A stretch of DNA of 64,000 nucleotides, from positions 496,001 through 560,000 of the forward strand of contig OZ037920.1 in NCBI GenBank assembly GCA_964035575.1. The letters are read 5' to 3'. Below the pieces are notes generated by a model, which was given only the letters and a program-made list of their open reading frames with translations, did not search any database and was not told the DNA's origin. Source of the DNA: Rhynchopus sp. YZ270_cl-10. Its lineage: Eukaryota > Euglenozoa > Diplonemea > Diplonemida > Diplonemidae. A program made the translations under genes and the position numbers. Below, piece by piece: positions 10,189-23,187 of this stretch; the stretch's first letter is position 1, and each line of letters begins with the position of its first letter.

Positions 10189-12511
10189 GTGATGTGAAAC
10201 TGAGTGATGTTATTCTGTCTGTTTGAGTGTCTTCAACACCCACGAGGCACATACAGTTCAAAAGAGTGTTTTATGATTTTGCGAGAAGTCAACATTTCTT
10301 GTTTTGTTTTATTCGTTTTATTTGCTGCGATATTTTTCGGTGACTAAGCTTGTGAGGCTTAGCTTGATCTTGCCAACGTTCTCTATTTTGTCTTCTTATC
10401 TTGTTCACGTGGAATCGGCTAACTGAATCTCCAAAACATCTGTTTTGAAGGAAGTGAGGCGACACGTGCAGTTGTCCTTGAATTTACCTGCACGTCCATC
10501 CAAGCTTCACTTCCTATTGTCGTGCCTTAAGGCTGCCTTAAGACATCTTTCCGATCATTCTTTATCATGCTTGCACAATGGCGGAGCAGTTGGCAGTGTG
10601 TGGCGTGAACAGAGCCGTCACCACTTCTTGATCTTCACAACTCTCCGTTCATTGACACCACCAGCCAAGTTCTATTCTTTATCTGCTACAACTATACGAA
10701 CAAGAAGACCTGACATGAGGTGCACCGCCCTGTGTTGTCGGTATTCTTGTTTTGTTCACTTTCTTTGCTTTTCTTCCAAATTACAAACGAATGCCCCAAG
10801 CCAGATTCAAGGGACGCATCACTACCATGACACCGCAGCCAGGACCCAGTCATTCATCACAACCTTGTGACTGACTTCTGTGCGTTGCTCTGTTGTCAAC
10901 AGAGTGACAGTTCAGTTGTCTTGCCGAGTTTGTTGGGAATGAAGTGGTGACACAACTGCCTGCGAGAGAAGCTCATGATGACTCAAAAGTGTTCTCTCAG
11001 GAGAACACGAGAGTGTTCTTGTTTTCATTTTATCCGCGGAGTGTCAGTGCCTGCGTCCCAGAGGCGTTTGCACTATGAACTTCACTTTTATTTTTTGAAC
11101 ACACATTTCAGACACTGTCCGGTTAAAGACGCAACCTGTCACAGCGCAACTCTTGCCGGCTCTTTATCGCCCTATTTGCTTTCTGTCCTTTTGACAGTTC
11201 TGTTCTCCCATTCTCTACCCCTCACCCGACACTGTTGTGGCCACAGCAGTGTTGGGTGCAGGTGGTCTGCTTGTCTGCCTTGAAGATGTGTGCAGGTGAG
11301 GCAGTGCATCCTTCAAGTGTGCTTTCGTTGTTCTTCGCCCTTTTGAATGAGGGACTGCAGATACTCTATCCGCAACCCTTTGCACTCAACAACAAATGCA
11401 CATCGTGACAAGAATGCGATGCCTTTTTGTTTCCCCATTTTTATCAACATAACACCAGCAGCAGTGGCACAGAGTGACGACAAAGTGCCGCCCCCTGTGG
11501 TTTATCTCCTTATAGTCCCCACTTATCATTGCCTCTTTCATGAGTTCCTACATTTCTTTCACTTGTTATCAAACACCGCCGATATGTCTGTCTGCCAAAG
11601 GGTTTCTTTTCTTCACTTTCATATTCTTGTGATTCGGGTGACCAAGCACGAGAGGCTTAGGTTCATCTTACAAACATTTCATCTTCTGAGAGTTGTTACA
11701 TAGTGATTACTTCACACACATATCTCCCTACATGGCAGCACGTTTTCGAGAGATTCATGTTTGATGCTCGTATTCAGATAACTGGTGCGAGTTGCCGACA
11801 CAACCCGTGTGGTTTGTTTGTTTGTTTGTTTGTTTTTATGATGAGTGTGTTTTTTGTTTGTGTTCTGCACAGACTGCGATCCCTCTCGAAACGTGTCTGC
11901 ACTTTATTGTTTCCGTCATCTTTTACACCCTGTTTTCCATCACTCTGCTCATTTCCCACAGGCTTTCCCTTCCCTTCCACCACCCTTGTTCTCTTTTTCT
12001 CTTTGTGACATTTTTATTTGCGACACCTTTACCTGAGTTTGTCTGTTTGTATTATGACGAAGGGAACGGCACATACTCAGGTGTCTTTTGTTTTAGAAGA
12101 TGACTAAGCACACGAGGCTTAGGTTCATCCGACAAACTGTTTTTGTTTTGTTTTCCTGTTTGACTGAGTTGGTCTGTGCATCAAAGCTCATGGACCTTCT
12201 TGCCAACAAACATCTTTGTGGTATACATTTTGTTTTGTTTTTGAGGTTGTTTCCCTCGGAATGAGGCCAACCTCCTTGTTGTTCACCCCACCCGTTCACT
12301 GCGTTGCAAGCTCAGTCTGTGAAGCCGTAAGTGGCTTTTCCTGACCTTCCTGTCCTTCTTATGAAACGACACGTTGTCTGCTTCCTCGCTGTGTCTACAC
12401 GTTTGTTGCTCACTTTCTTTTGGCCATATGGTCCACAAAAGCTGATGTGTGCACATTCATTCTCGACTCACCCTTCTCAGTGCTTTTGCAGACCTTGACC
12501 ACTTCCCTCCT
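10189..12511 (+). repeat. Array spacer 3
   Basis: 2323 nt; no difference from spacer 2 was noticed. CTAAGC-type modules at 10339-10372, 11637-11671 and 12100-12133. Confidence 0.85.
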
Positions 12512-12647
12512 CTCCCTTCTCCCTTCTCCCTTCTCCCTTCTCCCTTCTCCCTTCTCCCTTCTCCCTTCTCCCTTCTCCCTTCTCCCTTCTCCCTTCTCCC
12601 TTCTCCCTTCTCCCTTCTCCCTTCTCCCTTGACACACACCACTTCAG
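12512..12647 (+). promoter_or_regulatory. Heptad tract (n=17) and splice acceptor, gene 4
   Basis: Seventeen CTCCCTT units (12512-12630), AG at 12646-12647. Same length as the tracts of genes 2 and 5. Confidence 0.78.
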
Positions 12648-12731
12648 AATTACTACAAAGAGCAACTCTCTTCCACCAAACACTTCAAACACACGGTTCT
12701 CCGTCTTTCTTCACACATCACACGCAACACA

Positions 12732-13685
12732 ATGACGTCCCCTGCACAGCAGTTCAACAACACACACAACGTGACCGCACAGCTGCACCAGGTCCAGCAC
12801 TCGCAGCCGCAGTACCAGAACATGCACACACAGCAGCAGCAGACACAGCACGCTGCACCTGCACCGGCAAAGACACACACGCACACACCCTACCAGTTCT
12901 GTGAGGACCCGTACAACAGCAGCACAAACACAATGCTCCCCTCACCCACCCTCTCCGCAAGCACGACCAGCACACCTGAGGAGTTTGCGAGCCAGACGCA
13001 GTGGGGCAACAACGCGTCTTTCACACTCCTGCCTCAGGCACCTGTGGTGGTGTCTGCCAACGCACCAGTGGCACCACAGCCTGTGAGTCCAGCAAGCTCT
13101 GCTGACGAGGTGGCTGCACGTCTTCTGTCGAACATCCAGACGGCCAAGATGCACGCACCCACGTCGCTTGAGTTGGTCATGGGGATGCTGTTCCGTGATG
13201 CAGAGCAGCTTGCAGAGGTTGTGCGGAAGGGTGCTGCTGCAGGTGCCATGTCGTCCCCACACTCGAGCACAAGGTCTGAGACGGGTTCTGCTGGCGTTGC
13301 AAGCGCATCTGTGCAGGCAGCAGCCCCAGTGCGTCCGTGCGACCACAACACATGGGACAACGTGCGTGCAAGGAAGGGTGCAGTGACGCTGCGCTGCCGC
13401 ACCTGCCAGAGCCAGTGGAGGGTGCTGCTCCAGTCTGTGCGGAGGTGCCCGCACTTCGACACAGGACGTTGCCAGAAGGCAGGACAGTGCGCGAAGCTGC
13501 ACGTGTTCCGCAGCAAGCAGAGCCTGAACCAGCGTGTGCAGTCCTTTGGGGACCAGGTGCTCAACAGAGTGCCTGCACACGTTCGCTCCACTGTTGAAGG
13601 GGCAGAGGCTCTGAAGGATGAGAACGAGGCTGAGATCTCGACTGTTGTGAGGAACACACACTCCGCACACCTTTGCTGTCCTTGA
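12732..13685 (+). CDS. CCCH zinc-finger protein, array gene 4
   Basis: Same 317-residue product as gene 2. Spacing to gene 5 (3497 nt) equals that from gene 3, since tracts 4 and 5 have equal heptad numbers; units 4 and 5 are thus the same in both length and sequence and could be the most recent duplicates. Confidence 0.9.
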   Translation: MTSPAQQFNNTHNVTAQLHQVQHSQPQYQNMHTQQQQTQHAAPAPAKTHTHTPYQFCEDPYNSSTNTMLPSPTLSASTTSTPEEFASQTQWGNNASFTLLPQAPVVVSANAPVAPQPVSPASSADEVAARLLSNIQTAKMHAPTSLELVMGMLFRDAEQLAEVVRKGAAAGAMSSPHSSTRSETGSAGVASASVQAAAPVRPCDHNTWDNVRARKGAVTLRCRTCQSQWRVLLQSVRRCPHFDTGRCQKAGQCAKLHVFRSKQSLNQRVQSFGDQVLNRVPAHVRSTVEGAEALKDENEAEISTVVRNTHSAHLCCP

Positions 13686-16008
13686 GTGATGTGAAACTGA
13701 GTGATGTTATTCTGTCTGTTTGAGTGTCTTCAACACCCACGAGGCACATACAGTTCAAAAGAGTGTTTTATGATTTTGCGAGAAGTCAACATTTCTTGTT
13801 TTGTTTTATTCGTTTTATTTGCTGCGATATTTTTCGGTGACTAAGCTTGTGAGGCTTAGCTTGATCTTGCCAACGTTCTCTATTTTGTCTTCTTATCTTG
13901 TTCACGTGGAATCGGCTAACTGAATCTCCAAAACATCTGTTTTGAAGGAAGTGAGGCGACACGTGCAGTTGTCCTTGAATTTACCTGCACGTCCATCCAA
14001 GCTTCACTTCCTATTGTCGTGCCTTAAGGCTGCCTTAAGACATCTTTCCGATCATTCTTTATCATGCTTGCACAATGGCGGAGCAGTTGGCAGTGTGTGG
14101 CGTGAACAGAGCCGTCACCACTTCTTGATCTTCACAACTCTCCGTTCATTGACACCACCAGCCAAGTTCTATTCTTTATCTGCTACAACTATACGAACAA
14201 GAAGACCTGACATGAGGTGCACCGCCCTGTGTTGTCGGTATTCTTGTTTTGTTCACTTTCTTTGCTTTTCTTCCAAATTACAAACGAATGCCCCAAGCCA
14301 GATTCAAGGGACGCATCACTACCATGACACCGCAGCCAGGACCCAGTCATTCATCACAACCTTGTGACTGACTTCTGTGCGTTGCTCTGTTGTCAACAGA
14401 GTGACAGTTCAGTTGTCTTGCCGAGTTTGTTGGGAATGAAGTGGTGACACAACTGCCTGCGAGAGAAGCTCATGATGACTCAAAAGTGTTCTCTCAGGAG
14501 AACACGAGAGTGTTCTTGTTTTCATTTTATCCGCGGAGTGTCAGTGCCTGCGTCCCAGAGGCGTTTGCACTATGAACTTCACTTTTATTTTTTGAACACA
14601 CATTTCAGACACTGTCCGGTTAAAGACGCAACCTGTCACAGCGCAACTCTTGCCGGCTCTTTATCGCCCTATTTGCTTTCTGTCCTTTTGACAGTTCTGT
14701 TCTCCCATTCTCTACCCCTCACCCGACACTGTTGTGGCCACAGCAGTGTTGGGTGCAGGTGGTCTGCTTGTCTGCCTTGAAGATGTGTGCAGGTGAGGCA
14801 GTGCATCCTTCAAGTGTGCTTTCGTTGTTCTTCGCCCTTTTGAATGAGGGACTGCAGATACTCTATCCGCAACCCTTTGCACTCAACAACAAATGCACAT
14901 CGTGACAAGAATGCGATGCCTTTTTGTTTCCCCATTTTTATCAACATAACACCAGCAGCAGTGGCACAGAGTGACGACAAAGTGCCGCCCCCTGTGGTTT
15001 ATCTCCTTATAGTCCCCACTTATCATTGCCTCTTTCATGAGTTCCTACATTTCTTTCACTTGTTATCAAACACCGCCGATATGTCTGTCTGCCAAAGGGT
15101 TTCTTTTCTTCACTTTCATATTCTTGTGATTCGGGTGACCAAGCACGAGAGGCTTAGGTTCATCTTACAAACATTTCATCTTCTGAGAGTTGTTACATAG
15201 TGATTACTTCACACACATATCTCCCTACATGGCAGCACGTTTTCGAGAGATTCATGTTTGATGCTCGTATTCAGATAACTGGTGCGAGTTGCCGACACAA
15301 CCCGTGTGGTTTGTTTGTTTGTTTGTTTGTTTTTATGATGAGTGTGTTTTTTGTTTGTGTTCTGCACAGACTGCGATCCCTCTCGAAACGTGTCTGCACT
15401 TTATTGTTTCCGTCATCTTTTACACCCTGTTTTCCATCACTCTGCTCATTTCCCACAGGCTTTCCCTTCCCTTCCACCACCCTTGTTCTCTTTTTCTCTT
15501 TGTGACATTTTTATTTGCGACACCTTTACCTGAGTTTGTCTGTTTGTATTATGACGAAGGGAACGGCACATACTCAGGTGTCTTTTGTTTTAGAAGATGA
15601 CTAAGCACACGAGGCTTAGGTTCATCCGACAAACTGTTTTTGTTTTGTTTTCCTGTTTGACTGAGTTGGTCTGTGCATCAAAGCTCATGGACCTTCTTGC
15701 CAACAAACATCTTTGTGGTATACATTTTGTTTTGTTTTTGAGGTTGTTTCCCTCGGAATGAGGCCAACCTCCTTGTTGTTCACCCCACCCGTTCACTGCG
15801 TTGCAAGCTCAGTCTGTGAAGCCGTAAGTGGCTTTTCCTGACCTTCCTGTCCTTCTTATGAAACGACACGTTGTCTGCTTCCTCGCTGTGTCTACACGTT
15901 TGTTGCTCACTTTCTTTTGGCCATATGGTCCACAAAAGCTGATGTGTGCACATTCATTCTCGACTCACCCTTCTCAGTGCTTTTGCAGACCTTGACCACT
16001 TCCCTCCT
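13686..16008 (+). repeat. Array spacer 4
   Basis: 2323 nt; no private change noticed. CTAAGC-type modules at 13836-13869, 15134-15168 and 15597-15630. Confidence 0.85.
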
Positions 16009-16144
16009 CTCCCTTCTCCCTTCTCCCTTCTCCCTTCTCCCTTCTCCCTTCTCCCTTCTCCCTTCTCCCTTCTCCCTTCTCCCTTCTCCCTTCTCCCTTC
16101 TCCCTTCTCCCTTCTCCCTTCTCCCTTGACACACACCACTTCAG
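16009..16144 (+). promoter_or_regulatory. Heptad tract (n=17) and splice acceptor, gene 5
   Basis: Seventeen CTCCCTT units (16009-16127), AG at 16143-16144. Confidence 0.78.
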
Positions 16145-16228
16145 AATTACTACAAAGAGCAACTCTCTTCCACCAAACACTTCAAACACACGGTTCTCCG
16201 TCTTTCTTCACACATCACACGCAACACA

Positions 16229-17182
16229 ATGACGTCCCCTGCACAGCAGTTCAACAACACACACAACGTGACCGCACAGCTGCACCAGGTCCAGCACTCG
16301 CAGCCGCAGTACCAGAACATGCACACACAGCAGCAGCAGACACAGCACGCTGCACCTGCACCGGCAAAGACACACACGCACACACCCTACCAGTTCTGTG
16401 AGGACCCGTACAACAGCAGCACAAACACAATGCTCCCCTCACCCACCCTCTCCGCAAGCACGACCAGCACACCTGAGGAGTTTGCGAGCCAGACGCAGTG
16501 GGGCAACAACGCGTCTTTCACACTCCTGCCTCAGGCACCTGTGGTGGTGTCTGCCAACGCACCAGTGGCACCACAGCCTGTGAGTCCAGCAAGCTCTGCT
16601 GACGAGGTGGCTGCACGTCTTCTGTCGAACATCCAGACGGCCAAGATGCACGCACCCACGTCGCTTGAGTTGGTCATGGGGATGCTGTTCCGTGATGCAG
16701 AGCAGCTTGCAGAGGTTGTGCGGAAGGGTGCTGCTGCAGGTGCCATGTCGTCCCCACACTCGAGCACAAGGTCTGAGACGGGTTCTGCTGGCGTTGCAAG
16801 CGCATCTGTGCAGGCAGCAGCCCCAGTGCGTCCGTGCGACCACAACACATGGGACAACGTGCGTGCAAGGAAGGGTGCAGTGACGCTGCGCTGCCGCACC
16901 TGCCAGAGCCAGTGGAGGGTGCTGCTCCAGTCTGTGCGGAGGTGCCCGCACTTCGACACAGGACGTTGCCAGAAGGCAGGACAGTGCGCGAAGCTGCACG
17001 TGTTCCGCAGCAAGCAGAGCCTGAACCAGCGTGTGCAGTCCTTTGGGGACCAGGTGCTCAACAGAGTGCCTGCACACGTTCGCTCCACTGTTGAAGGGGC
17101 AGAGGCTCTGAAGGATGAGAACGAGGCTGAGATCTCGACTGTTGTGAGGAACACACACTCCGCACACCTTTGCTGTCCTTGA
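16229..17182 (+). CDS. CCCH zinc-finger protein, array gene 5
   Basis: Middle copy of the array, same 317 residues as gene 2, with all finger ligands and the HTPYQF motif. Nothing sets it apart from its neighbours. Confidence 0.9.
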   Translation: MTSPAQQFNNTHNVTAQLHQVQHSQPQYQNMHTQQQQTQHAAPAPAKTHTHTPYQFCEDPYNSSTNTMLPSPTLSASTTSTPEEFASQTQWGNNASFTLLPQAPVVVSANAPVAPQPVSPASSADEVAARLLSNIQTAKMHAPTSLELVMGMLFRDAEQLAEVVRKGAAAGAMSSPHSSTRSETGSAGVASASVQAAAPVRPCDHNTWDNVRARKGAVTLRCRTCQSQWRVLLQSVRRCPHFDTGRCQKAGQCAKLHVFRSKQSLNQRVQSFGDQVLNRVPAHVRSTVEGAEALKDENEAEISTVVRNTHSAHLCCP

Positions 17183-19505
17183 GTGATGTGAAACTGAGTG
17201 ATGTTATTCTGTCTGTTTGAGTGTCTTCAACACCCACGAGGCACATACAGTTCAAAAGAGTGTTTTATGATTTTGCGAGAAGTCAACATTTCTTGTTTTG
17301 TTTTATTCGTTTTATTTGCTGCGATATTTTTCGGTGACTAAGCTTGTGAGGCTTAGCTTGATCTTGCCAACGTTCTCTATTTTGTCTTCTTATCTTGTTC
17401 ACGTGGAATCGGCTAACTGAATCTCCAAAACATCTGTTTTGAAGGAAGTGAGGCGACACGTGCAGTTGTCCTTGAATTTACCTGCACGTCCATCCAAGCT
17501 TCACTTCCTATTGTCGTGCCTTAAGGCTGCCTTAAGACATCTTTCCGATCATTCTTTATCATGCTTGCACAATGGCGGAGCAGTTGGCAGTGTGTGGCGT
17601 GAACAGAGCCGTCACCACTTCTTGATCTTCACAACTCTCCGTTCATTGACACCACCAGCCAAGTTCTATTCTTTATCTGCTACAACTATACGAACAAGAA
17701 GACCTGACATGAGGTGCACCGCCCTGTGTTGTCGGTATTCTTGTTTTGTTCACTTTCTTTGCTTTTCTTCCAAATTACAAACGAATGCCCCAAGCCAGAT
17801 TCAAGGGACGCATCACTACCATGACACCGCAGCCAGGACCCAGTCATTCATCACAACCTTGTGACTGACTTCTGTGCGTTGCTCTGTTGTCAACAGAGTG
17901 ACAGTTCAGTTGTCTTGCCGAGTTTGTTGGGAATGAAGTGGTGACACAACTGCCTGCGAGAGAAGCTCATGATGACTCAAAAGTGTTCTCTCAGGAGAAC
18001 ACGAGAGTGTTCTTGTTTTCATTTTATCCGCGGAGTGTCAGTGCCTGCGTCCCAGAGGCGTTTGCACTATGAACTTCACTTTTATTTTTTGAACACACAT
18101 TTCAGACACTGTCCGGTTAAAGACGCAACCTGTCACAGCGCAACTCTTGCCGGCTCTTTATCGCCCTATTTGCTTTCTGTCCTTTTGACAGTTCTGTTCT
18201 CCCATTCTCTACCCCTCACCCGACACTGTTGTGGCCACAGCAGTGTTGGGTGCAGGTGGTCTGCTTGTCTGCCTTGAAGATGTGTGCAGGTGAGGCAGTG
18301 CATCCTTCAAGTGTGCTTTCGTTGTTCTTCGCCCTTTTGAATGAGGGACTGCAGATACTCTATCCGCAACCCTTTGCACTCAACAACAAATGCACATCGT
18401 GACAAGAATGCGATGCCTTTTTGTTTCCCCATTTTTATCAACATAACACCAGCAGCAGTGGCACAGAGTGACGACAAAGTGCCGCCCCCTGTGGTTTATC
18501 TCCTTATAGTCCCCACTTATCATTGCCTCTTTCATGAGTTCCTACATTTCTTTCACTTGTTATCAAACACCGCCGATATGTCTGTCTGCCAAAGGGTTTC
18601 TTTTCTTCACTTTCATATTCTTGTGATTCGGGTGACCAAGCACGAGAGGCTTAGGTTCATCTTACAAACATTTCATCTTCTGAGAGTTGTTACATAGTGA
18701 TTACTTCACACACATATCTCCCTACATGGCAGCACGTTTTCGAGAGATTCATGTTTGATGCTCGTATTCAGATAACTGGTGCGAGTTGCCGACACAACCC
18801 GTGTGGTTTGTTTGTTTGTTTGTTTGTTTTTATGATGAGTGTGTTTTTTGTTTGTGTTCTGCACAGACTGCGATCCCTCTCGAAACGTGTCTGCACTTTA
18901 TTGTTTCCGTCATCTTTTACACCCTGTTTTCCATCACTCTGCTCATTTCCCACAGGCTTTCCCTTCCCTTCCACCACCCTTGTTCTCTTTTTCTCTTTGT
19001 GACATTTTTATTTGCGACACCTTTACCTGAGTTTGTCTGTTTGTATTATGACGAAGGGAACGGCACATACTCAGGTGTCTTTTGTTTTAGAAGATGACTA
19101 AGCACACGAGGCTTAGGTTCATCCGACAAACTGTTTTTGTTTTGTTTTCCTGTTTGACTGAGTTGGTCTGTGCATCAAAGCTCATGGACCTTCTTGCCAA
19201 CAAACATCTTTGTGGTATACATTTTGTTTTGTTTTTGAGGTTGTTTCCCTCGGAATGAGGCCAACCTCCTTGTTGTTCACCCCACCCGTTCACTGCGTTG
19301 CAAGCTCAGTCTGTGAAGCCGTAAGTGGCTTTTCCTGACCTTCCTGTCCTTCTTATGAAACGACACGTTGTCTGCTTCCTCGCTGTGTCTACACGTTTGT
19401 TGCTCACTTTCTTTTGGCCATATGGTCCACAAAAGCTGATGTGTGCACATTCATTCTCGACTCACCCTTCTCAGTGCTTTTGCAGACCTTGACCACTTCC
19501 CTCCT
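17183..19505 (+). repeat. Array spacer 5
   Basis: 2323 nt; no private change noticed. CTAAGC-type modules at 17333-17366, 18631-18665 and 19094-19127. Confidence 0.85.
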
Positions 19506-19620
19506 CTCCCTTCTCCCTTCTCCCTTCTCCCTTCTCCCTTCTCCCTTCTCCCTTCTCCCTTCTCCCTTCTCCCTTCTCCCTTCTCCCTTCTCCCTTCTCC
19601 CTTGACACACACCACTTCAG
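19506..19620 (+). promoter_or_regulatory. Heptad tract (n=14) and splice acceptor, gene 6
   Basis: Fourteen CTCCCTT units (19506-19603), AG at 19619-19620. Three fewer heptads than gene 5, matching the 21-nt shorter period. Confidence 0.78.
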
Positions 19621-19704
19621 AATTACTACAAAGAGCAACTCTCTTCCACCAAACACTTCAAACACACGGTTCTCCGTCTTTCTTCACACATCACACGCAA
19701 CACA

Positions 19705-20658
19705 ATGACGTCCCCTGCACAGCAGTTCAACAACACACACAACGTGACCGCACAGCTGCACCAGGTCCAGCACTCGCAGCCGCAGTACCAGAACATGCAC
19801 ACACAGCAGCAGCAGACACAGCACGCTGCACCTGCACCGGCAAAGACACACACGCACACACCCTACCAGTTCTGTGAGGACCCGTACAACAGCAGCACAA
19901 ACACAATGCTCCCCTCACCCACCCTCTCCGCAAGCACGACCAGCACACCTGAGGAGTTTGCGAGCCAGACGCAGTGGGGCAACAACGCGTCTTTCACACT
20001 CCTGCCTCAGGCACCTGTGGTGGTGTCTGCCAACGCACCAGTGGCACCACAGCCTGTGAGTCCAGCAAGCTCTGCTGACGAGGTGGCTGCACGTCTTCTG
20101 TCGAACATCCAGACGGCCAAGATGCACGCACCCACGTCGCTTGAGTTGGTCATGGGGATGCTGTTCCGTGATGCAGAGCAGCTTGCAGAGGTTGTGCGGA
20201 AGGGTGCTGCTGCAGGTGCCATGTCGTCCCCACACTCGAGCACAAGGTCTGAGACGGGTTCTGCTGGCGTTGCAAGCGCATCTGTGCAGGCAGCAGCCCC
20301 AGTGCGTCCGTGCGACCACAACACATGGGACAACGTGCGTGCAAGGAAGGGTGCAGTGACGCTGCGCTGCCGCACCTGCCAGAGCCAGTGGAGGGTGCTG
20401 CTCCAGTCTGTGCGGAGGTGCCCGCACTTCGACACAGGACGTTGCCAGAAGGCAGGACAGTGCGCGAAGCTGCACGTGTTCCGCAGCAAGCAGAGCCTGA
20501 ACCAGCGTGTGCAGTCCTTTGGGGACCAGGTGCTCAACAGAGTGCCTGCACACGTTCGCTCCACTGTTGAAGGGGCAGAGGCTCTGAAGGATGAGAACGA
20601 GGCTGAGATCTCGACTGTTGTGAGGAACACACACTCCGCACACCTTTGCTGTCCTTGA
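19705..20658 (+). CDS. CCCH zinc-finger protein, array gene 6
   Basis: Same 317-residue protein as gene 2. It is the first copy in the + direction with a clearly shortened tract (14 heptads); tract length then stays below 17 toward the array end while the coding sequence does not change. Confidence 0.9.
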   Translation: MTSPAQQFNNTHNVTAQLHQVQHSQPQYQNMHTQQQQTQHAAPAPAKTHTHTPYQFCEDPYNSSTNTMLPSPTLSASTTSTPEEFASQTQWGNNASFTLLPQAPVVVSANAPVAPQPVSPASSADEVAARLLSNIQTAKMHAPTSLELVMGMLFRDAEQLAEVVRKGAAAGAMSSPHSSTRSETGSAGVASASVQAAAPVRPCDHNTWDNVRARKGAVTLRCRTCQSQWRVLLQSVRRCPHFDTGRCQKAGQCAKLHVFRSKQSLNQRVQSFGDQVLNRVPAHVRSTVEGAEALKDENEAEISTVVRNTHSAHLCCP

Positions 20659-22981
20659 GTGATGTGAAACTGAGTGATGTTATTCTGTCTGTTTGAGTGT
20701 CTTCAACACCCACGAGGCACATACAGTTCAAAAGAGTGTTTTATGATTTTGCGAGAAGTCAACATTTCTTGTTTTGTTTTATTCGTTTTATTTGCTGCGA
20801 TATTTTTCGGTGACTAAGCTTGTGAGGCTTAGCTTGATCTTGCCAACGTTCTCTATTTTGTCTTCTTATCTTGTTCACGTGGAATCGGCTAACTGAATCT
20901 CCAAAACATCTGTTTTGAAGGAAGTGAGGCGACACGTGCAGTTGTCCTTGAATTTACCTGCACGTCCATCCAAGCTTCACTTCCTATTGTCGTGCCTTAA
21001 GGCTGCCTTAAGACATCTTTCCGATCATTCTTTATCATGCTTGCACAATGGCGGAGCAGTTGGCAGTGTGTGGCGTGAACAGAGCCGTCACCACTTCTTG
21101 ATCTTCACAACTCTCCGTTCATTGACACCACCAGCCAAGTTCTATTCTTTATCTGCTACAACTATACGAACAAGAAGACCTGACATGAGGTGCACCGCCC
21201 TGTGTTGTCGGTATTCTTGTTTTGTTCACTTTCTTTGCTTTTCTTCCAAATTACAAACGAATGCCCCAAGCCAGATTCAAGGGACGCATCACTACCATGA
21301 CACCGCAGCCAGGACCCAGTCATTCATCACAACCTTGTGACTGACTTCTGTGCGTTGCTCTGTTGTCAACAGAGTGACAGTTCAGTTGTCTTGCCGAGTT
21401 TGTTGGGAATGAAGTGGTGACACAACTGCCTGCGAGAGAAGCTCATGATGACTCAAAAGTGTTCTCTCAGGAGAACACGAGAGTGTTCTTGTTTTCATTT
21501 TATCCGCGGAGTGTCAGTGCCTGCGTCCCAGAGGCGTTTGCACTATGAACTTCACTTTTATTTTTTGAACACACATTTCAGACACTGTCCGGTTAAAGAC
21601 GCAACCTGTCACAGCGCAACTCTTGCCGGCTCTTTATCGCCCTATTTGCTTTCTGTCCTTTTGACAGTTCTGTTCTCCCATTCTCTACCCCTCACCCGAC
21701 ACTGTTGTGGCCACAGCAGTGTTGGGTGCAGGTGGTCTGCTTGTCTGCCTTGAAGATGTGTGCAGGTGAGGCAGTGCATCCTTCAAGTGTGCTTTCGTTG
21801 TTCTTCGCCCTTTTGAATGAGGGACTGCAGATACTCTATCCGCAACCCTTTGCACTCAACAACAAATGCACATCGTGACAAGAATGCGATGCCTTTTTGT
21901 TTCCCCATTTTTATCAACATAACACCAGCAGCAGTGGCACAGAGTGACGACAAAGTGCCGCCCCCTGTGGTTTATCTCCTTATAGTCCCCACTTATCATT
22001 GCCTCTTTCATGAGTTCCTACATTTCTTTCACTTGTTATCAAACACCGCCGATATGTCTGTCTGCCAAAGGGTTTCTTTTCTTCACTTTCATATTCTTGT
22101 GATTCGGGTGACCAAGCACGAGAGGCTTAGGTTCATCTTACAAACATTTCATCTTCTGAGAGTTGTTACATAGTGATTACTTCACACACATATCTCCCTA
22201 CATGGCAGCACGTTTTCGAGAGATTCATGTTTGATGCTCGTATTCAGATAACTGGTGCGAGTTGCCGACACAACCCGTGTGGTTTGTTTGTTTGTTTGTT
22301 TGTTTTTATGATGAGTGTGTTTTTTGTTTGTGTTCTGCACAGACTGCGATCCCTCTCGAAACGTGTCTGCACTTTATTGTTTCCGTCATCTTTTACACCC
22401 TGTTTTCCATCACTCTGCTCATTTCCCACAGGCTTTCCCTTCCCTTCCACCACCCTTGTTCTCTTTTTCTCTTTGTGACATTTTTATTTGCGACACCTTT
22501 ACCTGAGTTTGTCTGTTTGTATTATGACGAAGGGAACGGCACATACTCAGGTGTCTTTTGTTTTAGAAGATGACTAAGCACACGAGGCTTAGGTTCATCC
22601 GACAAACTGTTTTTGTTTTGTTTTCCTGTTTGACTGAGTTGGTCTGTGCATCAAAGCTCATGGACCTTCTTGCCAACAAACATCTTTGTGGTATACATTT
22701 TGTTTTGTTTTTGAGGTTGTTTCCCTCGGAATGAGGCCAACCTCCTTGTTGTTCACCCCACCCGTTCACTGCGTTGCAAGCTCAGTCTGTGAAGCCGTAA
22801 GTGGCTTTTCCTGACCTTCCTGTCCTTCTTATGAAACGACACGTTGTCTGCTTCCTCGCTGTGTCTACACGTTTGTTGCTCACTTTCTTTTGGCCATATG
22901 GTCCACAAAAGCTGATGTGTGCACATTCATTCTCGACTCACCCTTCTCAGTGCTTTTGCAGACCTTGACCACTTCCCTCCT
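20659..22981 (+). repeat. Array spacer 6
   Basis: 2323 nt; no private change noticed. CTAAGC-type modules at 20809-20842, 22107-22141 and 22570-22603. Confidence 0.85.
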
Positions 22982-23103
22982 CTCCCTTCTCCCTTCTCCC
23001 TTCTCCCTTCTCCCTTCTCCCTTCTCCCTTCTCCCTTCTCCCTTCTCCCTTCTCCCTTCTCCCTTCTCCCTTCTCCCTTCTCCCTTGACACACACCACTT
23101 CAG
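22982..23103 (+). promoter_or_regulatory. Heptad tract (n=15) and splice acceptor, gene 7
   Basis: Fifteen CTCCCTT units (22982-23086), AG at 23102-23103. Confidence 0.78.
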
Positions 23104-23187
23104 AATTACTACAAAGAGCAACTCTCTTCCACCAAACACTTCAAACACACGGTTCTCCGTCTTTCTTCACACATCACACGCAACACA